7,849 nucleotides of DNA. It comes from Desulfoprunum sp. Lineage in GTDB: Bacteria; Desulfobacterota; Desulfobulbia; Desulfobulbales; Desulfocapsaceae. Position 1 is the first letter of the stretch, and each line of letters opens with the position of its first letter. Shown in pieces: positions 5,936-7,849 of this stretch. The stretch is from positions 1 through 7,849 of the forward strand of contig JAUYSF010000081.1 in the NCBI GenBank assembly GCA_030696435.1, written 5' to 3'. Under the pieces are notes generated by a model. That model was not told the DNA's origin, made no database searches, and saw only the letters and a list, made by a program, of their open reading frames with translations. Made by a program: the position numbers and the translations under genes.

Positions 5936-7413
5936 CCTGTCACCGCCTTGACAAATTGCATCATGAATTGAGGAAAGATACCGAGTAGGACCGAAATTGC
6001 ACATGCGATTAGAATGGGAATAAGCATGGCCAAAGGAGCCTCTTTGATTCCCTGATAGGTCTCACCTGCCGGGCGTGGACTGAAAAAGGCCCTGTAGGTG
6101 ACGGGGGCGAAATAGGCGACATTGAGCAGGGTGCTGGCGATGAGGATGAGGAGTATGCCGATCTGGTGCGCCTCGATGGAGCCGATGAGCAGGTTCCATT
6201 TGGTGATGAAGCCTGCTACCGGTGGCGCCCCGATCATCGACAAAGAGGCTATGGCAAAGGCCCCGAAGGTGTAGGGCATTGTTTTGCCGAGGCCCTCCAT
6301 CTCGGAGATGTTTTTCTTGTGGGTGGCCACATAGATGGCGCCAGCGCAGAAGAACAGGGTGATCTTGGAGAAGGCATGGTTGACGATATGGATCAGGCCA
6401 CCCTCGATGCCTGAGGGTGTCAGCAGGGCGACACCCATGATGATATAGGAGAGCTGACTGACCGTCGAGTAGGCCAGCCGAGCCTTCAGGTTATCCTTCG
6501 AGAGTGCCAAGATCGAGGCCATGATGACGGTGAAGCCGACGAAATAGGCGGTGGGGATACCGAGGTTCAAGGCATGCATGGTGTCGACACCAAAAACGTA
6601 GAGCATAACCCGTGTGGTGCAGAACACTCCGACCTTGACGACGGCCACGGCATGGAGCAAGGCCGAGACCGGAGTGGGGGCGACCATGGCTCCCGGTAGC
6701 CAGTGGTGGAAAGGCATGATGCCGTTCTTGGCAAAACCGAAGAGACAGAAGACATAGAGCATGATCACCAGTGCCTTGTTGACATCCGCCGGGAAGATAC
6801 CGGTTGAAATGTTCATGGCAAAATCCAGGGTGCCGGTCAGGACATAGATAAGAATCATCGCCGGCAGTAAAAAGGCCTTGGCGGTTGCCGTCAGGTAGAC
6901 GATGTACTTGCGGGCGCCGCTATATCCTTCCTCATCCTGGTGGTGTGCGACAAGGGGATAGGTACAGATTGAGACGATCTCGTAAAAGAGATACATGGTC
7001 AGGAGATTGTCGGAGAAGGCCACCCCGATGGCCCCGAAGATCGACAGGGCAAAACAGGCGTTGAAGCGGGTCTGGGCATGTTCCTTGAGGCCCCGCATAT
7101 AGCCCATGGAGTAGTAGACCGCAATAGTCCACAGCGATGAAGCAACCAGGGCGAAGATCATCGACATGGCATCGGCTCTGAGGCTTATGGTCAGGCCCGG
7201 CAGGATGGTGAACAAATGAAACACCAGGACCTTGCCTTTCAGCACCGCCGGGATCATCGAACAGACGATCAGCAGCAGGAGTACCGAGGCCACCGAGGAG
7301 ATTCCTTCCCTGACGTTTTCTTCCTTTCCTCTGAACATCACGCCCAGGGTGCCGATCAAGGGGATGAGCAGGGCAATGAGCAGTGATGAGGAGCTAACCG
7401 TATGCATATCCAT
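5932..7413 (-). CDS. NuoL/MrpD-type proton-conducting antiporter subunit
   Basis: This 493-aa protein is an antiporter-like membrane subunit of the NuoL/MrpD family (about 14 helices). Motifs in order are LFYEIVSICTYPLVAHHQDE with E145 (TM5), FAKNGIMPFHHWLPGAM with the TM7 lysine K229, and APTPVSALLHAVAVVKVGVF with H254 and K260 (TM8). These are followed by ARLAYSTVSQLSYI (311-324), VNHAFSKITLFFCAGAI with K350, and PPVAGFITKWNLL with K405 (TM12). All expected proton-path residues are present. The broken-helix segment APTPVSALLHA resembles NuoL, while the short length without a lateral-helix tail fits MrpD. It lies directly after nuoK, so it probably belongs to the complex. The start at 7413 has GAAGGGA about 9 nt upstream, just after the nuoK stop; a second in-frame ATG two codons later is possible. 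It is one antiporter subunit more than in standard complex I. Confidence 0.9.
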   Translation of the reverse strand: MDMHTVSSSSLLIALLIPLIGTLGVMFRGKEENVREGISSVASVLLLLIVCSMIPAVLKGKVLVFHLFTILPGLTISLRADAMSMIFALVASSLWTIAVYYSMGYMRGLKEHAQTRFNACFALSIFGAIGVAFSDNLLTMYLFYEIVSICTYPLVAHHQDEEGYSGARKYIVYLTATAKAFLLPAMILIYVLTGTLDFAMNISTGIFPADVNKALVIMLYVFCLFGFAKNGIMPFHHWLPGAMVAPTPVSALLHAVAVVKVGVFCTTRVMLYVFGVDTMHALNLGIPTAYFVGFTVIMASILALSKDNLKARLAYSTVSQLSYIIMGVALLTPSGIEGGLIHIVNHAFSKITLFFCAGAIYVATHKKNISEMEGLGKTMPYTFGAFAIASLSMIGAPPVAGFITKWNLLIGSIEAHQIGILLILIASTLLNVAYFAPVTYRAFFSPRPAGETYQGIKEAPLAMLIPILIACAISVLLGIFPQFMMQFVKAVTG

Positions 7414-7430
7414 GGCTGATCGTCCCTTCT

Positions 7431-7757
7431 CTAACCTTTGAGTTGTACGGCGTCTTCCGTGTCGATTGATTTATTATGTCGATAAAAGGCAATGATGATA
7501 CTCAGACCAATAGCGGCCTCGGCGGCGGCGATAGCCATAATGAACAAGGTGAAAATTTGTCCGAGGGCAGGGTCCGGGGCGGTGAACCGGTTGAAGGCCA
7601 TGAAGTTGACCGAGGCGCCGGCCAGCATGAGTTCCGCCGCAATCAGCATGCCGATGAGGGTACGGCGGGTGACCATGCCGTAGACGCCCATGCCGAAGAG
7701 GATGGCGCCGATGGCAAGGTAGGTGATCAGAGAATTGTGCAGTGTGAGAAGCGACAT
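7431..7757 (-). CDS. nuoK: NADH-quinone oxidoreductase subunit K
   Basis: This 108-aa protein is NuoK, the three-helix subunit (MrpC homologue) that carries buried glutamates linking the quinone-binding module to the antiporter-like subunits. Length is normal (about 100-110 aa). Helix 2 holds LIGMLIAAELMLAGASVNF with E42, and helix 3 holds MAIAAAEAAIGLSIII with E80; these match the two essential glutamates of the family (E36 and E72 in E. coli). The ATG overlaps the nuoJ stop in a TAATG junction, with GGAGGGG at 7770-7764 as ribosome binding site, 6 nt before the start. The 493-aa antiporter gene begins 17 nt after its stop. Confidence in identity is very high. Confidence 0.98.
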   Translation of the reverse strand: MSLLTLHNSLITYLAIGAILFGMGVYGMVTRRTLIGMLIAAELMLAGASVNFMAFNRFTAPDPALGQIFTLFIMAIAAAEAAIGLSIIIAFYRHNKSIDTEDAVQLKG

Positions 7758-7849
7758 TAATTTCCCCTCCCGCCCCGGGCGATGACCAGAGCCCCGAGGA
7801 TGGCTATGAGCAGAACGATGGAGATGAGTTCGAAGACCATCGAGTGGTT
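7757..7849 (-). CDS. nuoJ: NADH-quinone oxidoreductase subunit J, C-terminal end (partial)
   Basis: The window edge cuts this gene; only 30 codons and the TAA stop (7759-7757) are visible. The peptide MVFELISIVLLIAILGALVI followed by ARGGRGN matches the last membrane helix of NuoJ, where families show a similar F-E-x-x-S/A-x-x-L-L-x-A-x-x-G-A pattern. NuoJ is a five-helix subunit whose TM3 takes part in coupling quinone chemistry to proton movement; that part lies outside the window. The stop overlaps the nuoK start by one base (TAATG), the standard J-K order. Confidence 0.88.
   Translation of the reverse strand, partial: NHSMVFELISIVLLIAILGALVIARGGRGN

Noticed and set aside
5936..6004. Longer start for the 84-aa protein (107 aa from 6004)
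   Set aside because: The extra residues come from the end of the 493-aa gene in another frame; the ATGA overlap at 5935-5932 is the usual coupling pattern in this operon.

Overview
The window reads almost entirely on the minus strand. Most of it (about 906-7849) is the distal, membrane-arm part of an energy-converting NADH dehydrogenase-like (complex I, nuo) operon. Its 3' side (about 142-850) is a truncated IS3-family insertion sequence. In transcription order, from high to low coordinates, it contains: the last 30 codons of nuoJ, nuoK, a 493-aa NuoL/MrpD-type antiporter-like subunit, an 84-aa two-helix membrane protein, a 596-aa NuoL-like antiporter subunit with a C-terminal lateral-helix-like tail, nuoM and nuoN. 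The IS3 remnant follows, and then a short stretch of unrelated DNA at 1 to about 140.

The operon is tightly packed. Junctions are TAATG (nuoJ/nuoK), 17 nt (nuoK/493-aa gene), ATGA (493-aa gene/84-aa gene), an 11-nt overlap (84-aa gene/596-aa gene), 26 nt (596-aa gene/nuoM) and 38 nt (nuoM/nuoN). This implies one transcript with translational coupling, started by a promoter outside the window. The products would form the proton-pumping arm. NuoJ and NuoK carry charge near the quinone module, and the antiporter-like subunits carry buried Glu/Lys residues for proton translocation. A standard bacterial complex I has three antiporter-like subunits (L, M, N). This operon encodes four, plus a small membrane protein between the two NuoL-like ones.

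The gene set and protein style suggest a Gram-negative anaerobe, most likely a Desulfobacterota (former Deltaproteobacteria, Desulfobulbales-like) sulfate reducer or relative. This is an inference from remembered family resemblance, not from any marker gene in the window.

The IS3 remnant keeps its left end, an intact orfA and an A7G-type frameshift site. Its orfB lacks the whole DDE integrase half, so it should not be able to transpose by itself. It lies directly downstream of nuoN in the same orientation. The sequence left of the break has an open plus-strand frame ending at position 120 that I could not identify; it may be the tail of a second element or of a host gene.
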